A DNA stretch of 64,000 nt, taken from positions 1 through 64,000 of the forward strand of contig NZ_RQVA01000009.1 of the NCBI RefSeq assembly GCF_003992255.1, read 5' to 3'. Position 1 is the first letter of the stretch, and each line of letters opens with the position of its first letter. Source of the DNA: F0422 sp003992255 (GTDB lineage Bacteria; Bacillota; Negativicutes; Veillonellales; Veillonellaceae). The notes under the pieces were generated by a model. The model was not told where the DNA came from. It searched no databases and saw nothing but the letters and a program-made list of their open reading frames with translations. A program made the translations under genes and the position numbers. Below are positions 28,943 through 36,886 of the stretch, in pieces.

Positions 28943-29632
28943 TTACTCATCATAGTGGCGTTCTCCAAATATTGCCGTTCCCACACGCACAATATTGGCA
29001 CCCTCTTCAATTGCTACTTCAAAATCGTGGGTCATCCCCATCGATATATATTCAATCTGCCCCACATCAAAATGGGATTTCATATCTTCAAATAAAGCGC
29101 GAGCGACTCTAAATATAGGTCGAGCTTCCTCTGGATCATCAAAGAAAGGCGCCATGCACATCAACCCTTTCACCCGTACATTGGGCAAGGTTTTCGCATA
29201 GTCCCGTATAGCCGGGAATTCTTCTACATCCATACCGGATTTGCTCTCTTCTCGAGCCACATTCACTTGCAGTAATATTTCTTGTACTAGTCCTTCTCTA
29301 GCCGCGACACGCTGGATTTCATCCAGTAATTTGACACTATGAACTGAATGAATTAAAGAAAACTTTCCAATTACATTGCGCACCTTATTGTTCTGTAGTT
29401 GACCAATCAAATGCCACTGTAATTCAGGGCCCTCATAGAGCTCCATCTTCCCTCGCGCTTCTTGTACACGATTCTCACCTACTGTGGTAACACCGAGGCG
29501 AGCCACTTCTTGTACAGCGTCGACAGGATGATTCTTTGTCACTGCTACTAGCATGACCGAGTCTGTTCTACCCACTCGTGCTTTTGCTTCTTCTATGCGC
29601 TGTTGCACATGATGTAATGCTGTTGCAATCAT
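28943..29632 (-). CDS. YggS-family PLP-homeostasis protein
   Basis: A 229-residue single-domain PLP-binding alanine-racemase-like fold without known catalysis. The PLP lysine is in LVAVTKNHPVDAV, and the family signatures GENRVQEA, WHLIGQLQNNKV and SMGMTHDFEVAIEEGANIVRVGTAIFG are all present. It buffers pyridoxal phosphate. It is ylmE of the ylm cluster. Upstream (29633-29903) is an AT-rich gap with a TATAAT at 29709-29714 on the minus strand, a possible internal promoter lacking a good -35. Confidence 0.94.
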   Translation of the reverse strand: MIATALHHVQQRIEEAKARVGRTDSVMLVAVTKNHPVDAVQEVARLGVTTVGENRVQEARGKMELYEGPELQWHLIGQLQNNKVRNVIGKFSLIHSVHSVKLLDEIQRVAAREGLVQEILLQVNVAREESKSGMDVEEFPAIRDYAKTLPNVRVKGLMCMAPFFDDPEEARPIFRVARALFEDMKSHFDVGQIEYISMGMTHDFEVAIEEGANIVRVGTAIFGERHYDE

Positions 29633-29903
29633 ATATGTCAGTCCTTTTTTAGTCGTTTCTATTTACTGTGAAAGGTCTTAATAAAGAAAATAATACTTTA
29701 TCTTTTTTATTATAAACGAAAGAATAAGAAAAGTACATAGAAAAAGCATGATTTCAAGGCTAGTTCTTAAGATTTTCTTATTCTTTGTCATAATTTTATT
29801 CTATTCTCGAACAATGCCTAAGAATGTATCTCTAAATTTCCGTGCTACTCATGTTCTACACAAGGTCTTATGATATACAAAACTATTGAAACTCCATCAT
29901 CTA

Positions 29904-30797
29904 TTAATCTTGATTTCGTAATACTGCAAACATAGCCATTCGTCCCGTCTTGCCTGCATCCCCTCGGTATGAATAACATCCTTCTGTCATCATCGTGTCC
30001 GTAGCAGACAGAATCACTTGATCTATAGGCACGCCTTTTTGTACGACACAAGCTGCAATATATCCTTTCAGATCTATATGTGGAGTAGGTGTCGCTTGTT
30101 CTAACCGTTGGAGATAACGCACGACTGCATTTACCTGTGAAAGTCCCAAATTACCCATATCCTGTCGAAATTGTTCAGCAATCTCTTCACTCACCTCAAA
30201 GGAGTCTGCTCCAATAGAGGGACCAATGAAGAGGTAGCAATCTTTTGGCAACGTTCCATATGCCTCGTACATACTATCCATCGTACGCTCCACAATGTAA
30301 GCGATGGCACCACGCCAACCTGCATGAACTACCGCCACCGCATGATGCACCGCATCATAGATAAGCACAGGCACACAGTCTGCCACGAGCAACAAGAGTG
30401 GCACATTCACCAAATTCGTATGAATCGCATCACTGTCTGGGATACTGTCTTCCCAACTGAAAGCACCTCTACCGACAAGCTCTTCCGTCACCCTCGTCAC
30501 GCCTACCCCATGCACTTGCTCACCACAAGTCAAATGATTTGAATCCACACCTAACACCTGCGCTAAGCGTTTGCGGTTCTCTGCCACCGCTTTCGGATCA
30601 TCACCTACATGCAGACCCATGTTAAAACTATTAAAGTTACCTTCACTGACACCACCATATCGGTAGGTCACACCATGAGCCAGGGGAAACCGCTCTAACA
30701 GTGGACTGTATTCATAGGTAATACTGGTGGAGGTATCCTGAGAAAATGGTGCGTGTCGAAGAGAGGAGCATAAATGGGGTGTTTTAGTTATGTTCAT
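29904..30797 (-). CDS. pgeF: PgeF/YlmD-family multicopper-like protein
   Basis: A 297-residue member of the DUF152 family (LACC1-like). The conserved metal-site motifs are present: CGEQVHG, VADCVPVLI and VVHAGWRGAIA. Characterised homologues act as purine nucleoside enzymes and the E. coli protein edits peptidoglycan precursors. It is the first gene of the ylm-to-hem run. The ATG at 30797 follows AGGAGG. The 135 bases upstream are AT-rich with no convincing full promoter. Confidence 0.88.
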   Translation of the reverse strand: MNITKTPHLCSSLRHAPFSQDTSTSITYEYSPLLERFPLAHGVTYRYGGVSEGNFNSFNMGLHVGDDPKAVAENRKRLAQVLGVDSNHLTCGEQVHGVGVTRVTEELVGRGAFSWEDSIPDSDAIHTNLVNVPLLLLVADCVPVLIYDAVHHAVAVVHAGWRGAIAYIVERTMDSMYEAYGTLPKDCYLFIGPSIGADSFEVSEEIAEQFRQDMGNLGLSQVNAVVRYLQRLEQATPTPHIDLKGYIAACVVQKGVPIDQVILSATDTMMTEGCYSYRGDAGKTGRMAMFAVLRNQD

Positions 30798-30932
30798 GTT
30801 GGGGCCTCCTGTGTTATTAGTTGAATAATATATATCATGAATTTAGATGTTATAATTCATAATAGATTAAATGGGAATTTACTTTATTAATTTCAGATGT
30901 AGATTACGGAAATAAACTTGATAAGTATCTTT

Positions 30933-31580
30933 TTAGGAGTTAATAATCCTAATCTTAGTTACCTTTTCTCCATCATTCTCAAAATATATACCCCTTATTG
31001 CATCTGAAGACCACACAAAATATCCATAGAACCAATCATTTTCACTATTAATATAATTAGGTCTACCATATGCTTGATACACAGCTTCTAAAGAGCCACC
31101 GACTGCAATACCACGATAAGTCACGGCATCTCTATTCTCTATAGTTATCATACCGGCTCTATCTAGGTCTCCCATAAGACTAGAATACTTAATTCCACCA
31201 TATCTCATAAATGTATTTGGACCAGTATATGAAGAAGGATCGTACATTCTTTCTTCTGTCGGCGCCCCCAACGCCTTTCGTATTTCTCTATATTTCGCAT
31301 TCACTGGTACTCCTGCAATGGTAAGGTCTTGTATATCCATACTTTGTCCTACTACTTGTCCGTGCCTAAAACTACTTGGATACTCAGACCGTTGTGGCAA
31401 CCGAATCGCACTCGTAGATGTTCCACTCATTCCAGTAGAACCACTTTGTTTCCCCGCTTCATTCCATGATTTTTCAACCTTTTTCTACGTTTTAGACAAC
31501 CAACTCGCTTCTACATGGGTTGGTGTGAAGATGGTGACACTGAATAGTGTTACTAGAATAGATGTAGTTAGTTTTTTCAT
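30933..31580 (-). pseudogene. Secreted BamE-like repeat protein, interrupted by an amber codon
   Basis: The gene starts at the ATG at 31580 after GAGAGG and encodes a signal peptide (MKKLTTSILVTLFSVTIFTP then THVEA) nearly identical to the paralogue at 31608-32237. Codon 32 is TAG (31485-31487) where the paralogue has TGG (Trp). Beyond it the frame stays open for 183 codons and is well conserved, with the two motifs GVPVNAKYREIRKALGAP and GIAVGGSLEAVYQAYGRP. Only this one stop breaks the gene. It may be a recent pseudogene, or an internal start could make an unexported form; no good internal ribosome-binding site was seen. Confidence 0.8.
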
Positions 31581-31607
31581 AAAATTACCTCTCATTAGCA
31601 ATACATA

Positions 31608-32237
31608 TTAATGGTAATGCAAATGAATTTTTGTTACTCTTTCACCATCATTGTCAAAATAAATACCTGAAATATAGTCTGAGTTCCACATGAATGCACC
31701 ATAAAACCACGCATTATTACCAAAAATATATGTTGGTCGACCATAGGCATTATACACCTGTTCTAGTGTGTCACCTACTGCAATTCCACGGTGAGTCGTA
31801 GCATCTCTATTCGTAATCTCAATATAATTTACCACGTTATTATCATAATAGTCACCTTTTGTAAACGACATATCGAATCTTATTCCACCATATCTCATAC
31901 CGCGATTAATTTCAGTAGGTTCACCAAGACTATTTCTTACTTGTCTGAAAGTAGCTCCCATAGGAACCCCCAACACTTGATATTCAATAGCCTCCAATGA
32001 ATGACCTACAACTTGATGAAGACCAAAGTTACTGGGATACTCCGACCGTTGTGGCAAACGAATCGAGCTAGTAGATGATCCACTCGTTCCAGTAGAAGCA
32101 CTTTGCTTCCCCGCTTCATTCCAAGATTTTTCAACCTTTTTCCACGTTTTAGACAACCAACTCGCTTCTACATGTATTGGTGTGAAGATGCTGGCACTGA
32201 ATAGTGCTAATAAAATAGATGTGGTTAATTTTTTCAT
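31608..32237 (-). CDS. Secreted protein with two BamE-like repeats
   Basis: A 209-residue exported protein. It begins with a signal peptide ending in HVEA (residues 1-25), then a Ser/Thr/Gly-rich linker, then two similar halves: GVPMGATFRQVRNSLGEP and GIAVGDTLEQVYNAYGRP, each followed by a Tyr/Phe-rich strand segment. The G-x(6-8)-V-x(3)-hG-x-P pattern resembles BamE (SmpA/OmlA) and the BLIP fold; this likeness is by eye only. There is no lipobox. The ATG at 32237 follows AGGAGAG. Two relatives lie at 55282-56362. Function unknown; the cell envelope is the likely location. Confidence 0.75.
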   Translation of the reverse strand: MKKLTTSILLALFSASIFTPIHVEASWLSKTWKKVEKSWNEAGKQSASTGTSGSSTSSIRLPQRSEYPSNFGLHQVVGHSLEAIEYQVLGVPMGATFRQVRNSLGEPTEINRGMRYGGIRFDMSFTKGDYYDNNVVNYIEITNRDATTHRGIAVGDTLEQVYNAYGRPTYIFGNNAWFYGAFMWNSDYISGIYFDNDGERVTKIHLHYH

Positions 32238-32273
32238 GTTCTCTCTCCTAAATTTATGCACTAAGAACATTTA

Positions 32274-32327
32274 TAAAAAAGCATATATAATCTCATATAT
32301 CATATTCTAAAATTGAGTTATATATGC
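32274..32327 (-). terminator. Terminator after the HNH gene
   Basis: The 10-bp stem GCATATATAA / TTATATATGC with a 27-base loop is followed by TTTTTT on the minus strand. It closes the restriction-modification transcript about 100 bases after the HNH stop and sits just before the secreted-protein gene. Confidence 0.65.
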
Positions 32328-32426
32328 CTCTCTATTATTATATTAAGATTTCTTTATAAACACAAAAACATACATAGTATGTATAATGCTAATTTACAAT
32401 ACTAGAATTTGGATTAAATACTGTAT

Positions 32427-33242
32427 CTACATTCCGTAATGTTTATATAACTCTCCTAATGTAATACTGATACCTTTATCTTCATACGCCTGTTTTCGCT
32501 TTTTAAATAAAGCTTGCAACATCTCTCTTTTATCCGAATCTATAGCATAATGGATTTTTCTATGACACGTTGGACATAAACAAATTATATTTCCTACAAA
32601 ATCCAAGCTATTTTCATAAAAATCTTGTACTGCCATTGGGATTAAATGATGCGCTTCCATATATGGATTATCATCAAATTGTGATGTAAACGTTATATGA
32701 TCCGCATCCATATCACACTTCCAATTTGCCCGTTTTTTTGCTTCTTGTGTAATTTTTGGATTACGAGGATATATAAATCTGTTATTTAAAAAAACTTTTT
32801 CAGCTCTTGCATCAGAGCTAGTATCCAAGTCTACTTCATCTAAAAAGTCAATTGATGTTTTTCTATCATCAACATAATCTGCTTCTAAATATTTTAGCAA
32901 AAATTTGTAAAATGACGACAATGGTGCTGAATAAAACCTACGTGATTCCCTGTTAATTTTAGTCATTTCTGGAAGTTCCATAAAATTTTTTAATTTTCTG
33001 TAACAATCCATACTGGCAATATCTTCTATTATACAACCATAATAAAATTCATATGCATAGATTAATCGAATCATAGAAACAAAATAGCTCCTAGGCTTGT
33101 CAGTTCTTTTCCTTACATTCCCACATTCTATTGTCTCTTGTCTTACAAATTCAAAAAACTCTTCAAAAATTCCATCTCCTCTACGCAAGTATTCTTGGAA
33201 CTTTTCATCTTCTTTTTGCAACTGCTGAAATGATGTATTCAT
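32427..33242 (-). CDS. HNH endonuclease of the restriction-modification island
   Basis: A 271-residue protein with a C-terminal HNH domain: a zinc-knuckle-like Cys in NWKCDMDADH, the EAHHLIPM core (first His pair), an Asn in FVGNIICLCP and CPTCHRKIHY closing the site. The N-terminal 150 residues are helical and unrecognised. It is last in the run methyltransferase, restriction enzyme, HAD, HNH, 43 bases after the HAD gene, so it may be a second nuclease of the same defence unit, perhaps a McrA-like enzyme for modified DNA. Codon use is AT-rich like its neighbours. Confidence 0.78.
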   Translation of the reverse strand: MNTSFQQLQKEDEKFQEYLRRGDGIFEEFFEFVRQETIECGNVRKRTDKPRSYFVSMIRLIYAYEFYYGCIIEDIASMDCYRKLKNFMELPEMTKINRESRRFYSAPLSSFYKFLLKYLEADYVDDRKTSIDFLDEVDLDTSSDARAEKVFLNNRFIYPRNPKITQEAKKRANWKCDMDADHITFTSQFDDNPYMEAHHLIPMAVQDFYENSLDFVGNIICLCPTCHRKIHYAIDSDKREMLQALFKKRKQAYEDKGISITLGELYKHYGM

Positions 33243-33285
33243 ATGTCCCCTTATTTAACACTATACAAATACTTTTTCGAACTCA

Positions 33286-34263
33286 CTAAGTTAAATGCTT
33301 AAGTGGTTTTGATGCATTTTTATTAATTTCATCTTCAATTTCACGTTTTACTTTACGTGCAATATCTAAGATTTGATTCTTAATCCATAGATGTGCTGTT
33401 GTGCCTTCTTGATAATCAGCCTCTGCTAGCATATCTATACGGTTGCTATCTCGTAGTGTTTTTGCCTGCTTAAAGGGAGCTTCATAATCATCAGCATGTT
33501 TTTTTGCATCATTTAGCTTATACACTCCTAATGTGTATCCGCCGCCTTTTTTTACAACAGAAAATGCCGGAATATCACTAGGGCCATCTGCAATATAAAT
33601 AATATTACTGAAAGGAATCCGTCTGCTTTTTTCAGGAATAGAAGAATTTACATCAATATTCCATTCTTTGATATTAGCACCTTTATTAATTTCAAATAGA
33701 GCTCTCGTTTTAGAAGTATTATCTATAGTATAGCCAATCTCAGAAATAATCCATTCATCATCTTGTGTTTTACTTTGAATTAATTCACAACCCCAAATAT
33801 CATTTACATACGGAGCCACTATACTCCCCTTAATCATTTCTGCAAAACCAGTGCTAACAATATAATGCTCTACTGAAAATCCGTATCCACTGAACTCCTT
33901 ATTATCATCAAAAAGTTTCTGTGTAGATTTAAAAATTTCCTCGACTCCTTTGTAGAACTTTATTTTTGCACCTAACTTTCTAAGAACCGCATTATTTAAT
34001 GGTGAAGTAATCTCTGACTCCTTCGTTGCTTTTCCTTTTGCAAAATATCCATCATTTTTAGCATGATTAATAAAGTGATTTAAATAAATCGTCTCTCTAT
34101 TAATCTTAACCTCTTGATCCGTAAAATATCTTGCACCTAATTCATTTACCTCATCCCAAAATGGATCTCCTTTGATACCATAAGCATCAAAAATAGGATC
34201 TTGCATATATCCATCTACTAATGTTTTATTAAAGTCCCAAACTACTGCGATAACATTTTTCAT
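33286..34263 (-). CDS. HAD-superfamily phosphatase linked to the restriction gene
   Basis: A 325-residue protein with HAD motifs: motif I as WDFNKTLVDG (first Asp nucleophile retained, second acid replaced by Asn), Ser/Thr of motif II near HYIVSTGF, and motif IV as YIADGPSDIPAF. The C-terminal 60 residues are charged and helical. The reading frame begins 3 bases after the restriction gene, with its GGAGG inside that gene's end, so the two are translationally coupled. A phosphatase in a restriction operon is unusual; its substrate is unknown. Confidence 0.75.
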   Translation of the reverse strand: MKNVIAVVWDFNKTLVDGYMQDPIFDAYGIKGDPFWDEVNELGARYFTDQEVKINRETIYLNHFINHAKNDGYFAKGKATKESEITSPLNNAVLRKLGAKIKFYKGVEEIFKSTQKLFDDNKEFSGYGFSVEHYIVSTGFAEMIKGSIVAPYVNDIWGCELIQSKTQDDEWIISEIGYTIDNTSKTRALFEINKGANIKEWNIDVNSSIPEKSRRIPFSNIIYIADGPSDIPAFSVVKKGGGYTLGVYKLNDAKKHADDYEAPFKQAKTLRDSNRIDMLAEADYQEGTTAHLWIKNQILDIARKVKREIEDEINKNASKPLKHLT

Positions 34264-34266
34264 TTT

Positions 34267-35580
34267 TTAATCATCCTCCCCTATCTCATAAGGGTTTTCC
34301 CCTGTCATAAATTCCTCAAAACTTCCGATTGGAGCAAAATCAATATATATTTTAGATTTATCGCCATCTTTGTGCCATAAGCGAATAGAATCTGTGCCTT
34401 TCTTTTCCAACCACTTTCTTGTGACTAGAGTCCGTTCTTTCAAACCTAATACTTCCACTAATAACCATTCACCCAATGCCCCTTGTCCGAAGCGTACACC
34501 ATTTTCATCTTTTTCTGTTCTACTACCAGATTGGAACCCTTTCATTCCACTTTGAGAAATAAGCCCTGGAATTTCTTTTCCATTTGGCAATACGATATGG
34601 AAACGCAAATCTTGTTTTTCCTTGCCCGCATTCACATCAGCTTTTTGTTGTTCTACAAACTTGAAGATATTATCTGTAAAGAAGTCTGGATATTTTTTAT
34701 GAAATTCCTGTGGAATAGGGACGTAAATTTCTCGTCCCGGTCTACGTCTATTAGATCCTTTACTTTTAGATGCAGCATTCCACATATTTAATCCAGATTT
34801 TTCTTCTACCTCTTTAGTTCGATAGGAATATAGAGGCAAAAATACTTCACGAACCATAGAGTCTTCTTCTTGAACACTGAAATTAACACTTTTATAAGAA
34901 TTAAGAAGAAAGTCAAAGGGATCTTCAATAATATCCACATCAAATTCTTCTACAATCTCTGTTTCTGGCTCATCACTACCAAAAAACTGAAAAATTTGAG
35001 AATCACCATAAGTGTATTTATAACGTTTAAGTCCATCTGACCAAGAAAATGATGTTGCGGTTCTTTCAAATTCACCTAGATTATGTAAATCAACTAAGGG
35101 GTAGGATGCTTCTTGTACCACAAATTTCCCATAATCTCGTGTTACATAGTGATATATATTATGACCATTTGTTAAGCCCAACTGACAATAATCCGACTGC
35201 ATTCTATCATTTTTAATCATCGATATAGTCGTTGCGATATGTAACGGATTATCTGTGCGTAGAGCAGCATCAATTTCTGATTTATAACTTTTTAGTTGCA
35301 TAACCTTTTGATAAGATGGTTTACTATGCATCCAAGTTTTTAAACCAATCCCTATACGTAGATTACCAAATACGGATAGTATATCATGTGGAGTATTTCC
35401 AATATCTACATTTTGTGCCTGAAATACGCGAGCAAAAATCGTTTCTTGAAACTTAGAATCTAAATATGGAATCATATCTCCTTGTTTCTGCCTAAACAAA
35501 TTTGATAAAGCGCCATAAACCTTTAAAAAGTGAATATATTCTTCTCGTTGTTTCTTTGAATATCGCTCCCAAACTGACAT
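34267..35580 (-). CDS. Probable type II restriction endonuclease
   Basis: A 437-residue protein directly after the cytosine methyltransferase (13-base gap), the expected place for the cognate nuclease. The N-terminal third contains a PD-(D/E)XK-like pattern: Glu47, Asp59/Asp66 and GIGLKTW with Lys81. The C-terminal region (about 275-437) contains GREIYVPIPQEFHKKYPDFF and GALGEWLLVEVLGL, which resemble the B3-type DNA-binding domain of NgoFVII/BfiI-like enzymes. No HxK phospholipase-D motif was seen. The nuclease call rests on context plus these patterns; specificity is unknown. Confidence 0.68.
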   Translation of the reverse strand: MSVWERYSKKQREEYIHFLKVYGALSNLFRQKQGDMIPYLDSKFQETIFARVFQAQNVDIGNTPHDILSVFGNLRIGIGLKTWMHSKPSYQKVMQLKSYKSEIDAALRTDNPLHIATTISMIKNDRMQSDYCQLGLTNGHNIYHYVTRDYGKFVVQEASYPLVDLHNLGEFERTATSFSWSDGLKRYKYTYGDSQIFQFFGSDEPETEIVEEFDVDIIEDPFDFLLNSYKSVNFSVQEEDSMVREVFLPLYSYRTKEVEEKSGLNMWNAASKSKGSNRRRPGREIYVPIPQEFHKKYPDFFTDNIFKFVEQQKADVNAGKEKQDLRFHIVLPNGKEIPGLISQSGMKGFQSGSRTEKDENGVRFGQGALGEWLLVEVLGLKERTLVTRKWLEKKGTDSIRLWHKDGDKSKIYIDFAPIGSFEEFMTGENPYEIGEDD

Positions 35581-35593
35581 ACTATCACCTACC

Positions 35594-36532
35594 CTACATC
35601 GCTTTTTTTATCTCTTCTGCAATTCTACGAACTACTGGTACAACTACACTATTACCTGCTTGTTTATACAAATGTGATTTCGCCATTTCTGGTAATTGGA
35701 ATTTTTCTGGAAACCCTTGAAATAAAAAGCATTCCTTTGGAGAAAGTTTCCGTATTCCTTTATGGGTCTTAATTAAAGGCACGTTATGTCCACCTGTCCC
35801 CATATTAGCTGTCAATGTAGGGCATACATTGGACTTATTCTCTCTCACATATTTACGTCGCCATTGATATAGTGTATCAGTCTTTGTCATAGCTTCTTCT
35901 AGTAAATCATAGAAATTGCACTTTTTCTCTGTATAAAATAAACTCGAATCCATTTCATCATGATCGATGATATCTTTAATACTCTTTTCTAATGGAATCG
36001 ATTGTGGAAACATAAACTTTTGAGCCACTTCCTTATCTAAAAAACCGATGATATATATCCGTTCTCGGTTTTGTGGAACATTACCATATGTCATACCATT
36101 TAGCACTTGATACTTTACGGTATACCCCAAATCTTGTAGTGTATCTAGGATAACTCTGAATGTATTCCCATTGTCATGCCCTACTAAGTTTTTTACATTT
36201 TCCAAGAATACTATCTTAGGCTTCTTCGCTTCAATAATTCGAGCTAACTCAAAAAATAAATCTCCTCGACCTTTTTTATCTTGAAAACCCTCACGATATC
36301 CTGCAACCGAAAATGCTTGGCATGGAAAGCCACCTAAAATAATATCTACATCTGGGACATCCTCAGCTTTTACATCACGAATATCTCGACCATCCACAGT
36401 AAGGTCAAAGTTATATTCAAATGTAGTTCTTGCTTTCTCATCAAATTCATTAGCATATATAGTTTTACAAACATCTTCAAAGCCAAAATCTATACCACCA
36501 ACGCCGGCAAAAAAAGAGGCACACTTTAACAT
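35594..36532 (-). CDS. DNA (cytosine-5) methyltransferase
   Basis: A 312-residue C5 methyltransferase. Motif I SFFAGVGGIDFGFE, motif IV GGFPCQAFSVAG with catalytic Cys71, motif VI FLENVKNL, motif VIII VPQNRERIYIIGF, motif IX KLSPKECFLFQGFP and motif X QAGNSVVVPVV are all in order, so it should be active. The target-recognition region is short. It is the first gene of the four-gene island. The ATG at 36532 follows AGGAG. A 12-bp GC palindrome lies 23-34 bases upstream and might serve as an autoregulatory site. Confidence 0.95.
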   Translation of the reverse strand: MLKCASFFAGVGGIDFGFEDVCKTIYANEFDEKARTTFEYNFDLTVDGRDIRDVKAEDVPDVDIILGGFPCQAFSVAGYREGFQDKKGRGDLFFELARIIEAKKPKIVFLENVKNLVGHDNGNTFRVILDTLQDLGYTVKYQVLNGMTYGNVPQNRERIYIIGFLDKEVAQKFMFPQSIPLEKSIKDIIDHDEMDSSLFYTEKKCNFYDLLEEAMTKTDTLYQWRRKYVRENKSNVCPTLTANMGTGGHNVPLIKTHKGIRKLSPKECFLFQGFPEKFQLPEMAKSHLYKQAGNSVVVPVVRRIAEEIKKAM

Positions 36533-36554
36533 ATTTATCTCCTACAATATAAAT

Positions 36555-36566
36555 AGCGGCGCGCCG
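36555..36566. promoter_or_regulatory. GC-only 12-bp palindrome before the methyltransferase
   Basis: GCGGCGCGCCGC is a perfect palindrome in otherwise strongly AT-rich DNA, between possible promoter elements and the ribosome-binding site. It contains GCGGC and GCCGC (both GCSGC), two GCGC sites and one CGCG. C5 methyltransferases such as M.EcoRII and M.SsoII repress their own promoters by binding near the start, so this may be an operator. That role is inferred. Confidence 0.5.
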
Positions 36567-36886
36567 CAATTTATTCTTCAAAAATTTTTTCTTACTACAC
36601 AAAGCCATAAAAGGGAATATACATACTTATTTTATCACAGAATCTTCTTCACTGCGACACTCCTTTTATGATAATTATAAATAAGCTTCTCCATTACTAT
36701 AACTAGAAAATCATACATCTACAATAAATTTAAGATCACTGTACCAGCTCTTATACATAAGATCAATAAAAAAATAAAAAGAACACTACACATCCTATAG
36801 CAAACTTAAGTCTTCTCACAGTTTGTCAAGAAATGCATAGCGTTCTTTCTTATCTTATGGTGATTGTATCAACTTTAAAAAGTATC
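36567..36886. other. AT-rich gap upstream of the methyltransferase
   Basis: About 320 bases between the Eis-like gene and the restriction island. I see A/T-rich tracts that may hold the methyltransferase promoter, but no clear -35/-10 pair, hairpin terminator, integrase remnant or direct repeat that would mark an insertion boundary. Confidence 0.5.

Noticed and set aside
34267..35580. Phospholipase-D-type nuclease of the NgoFVII/BfiI kind
   Set aside because: No HxK(x4)D motif is present; only the C-terminal part resembles that family, while the N-terminal part has an E...D...GLKTW pattern.
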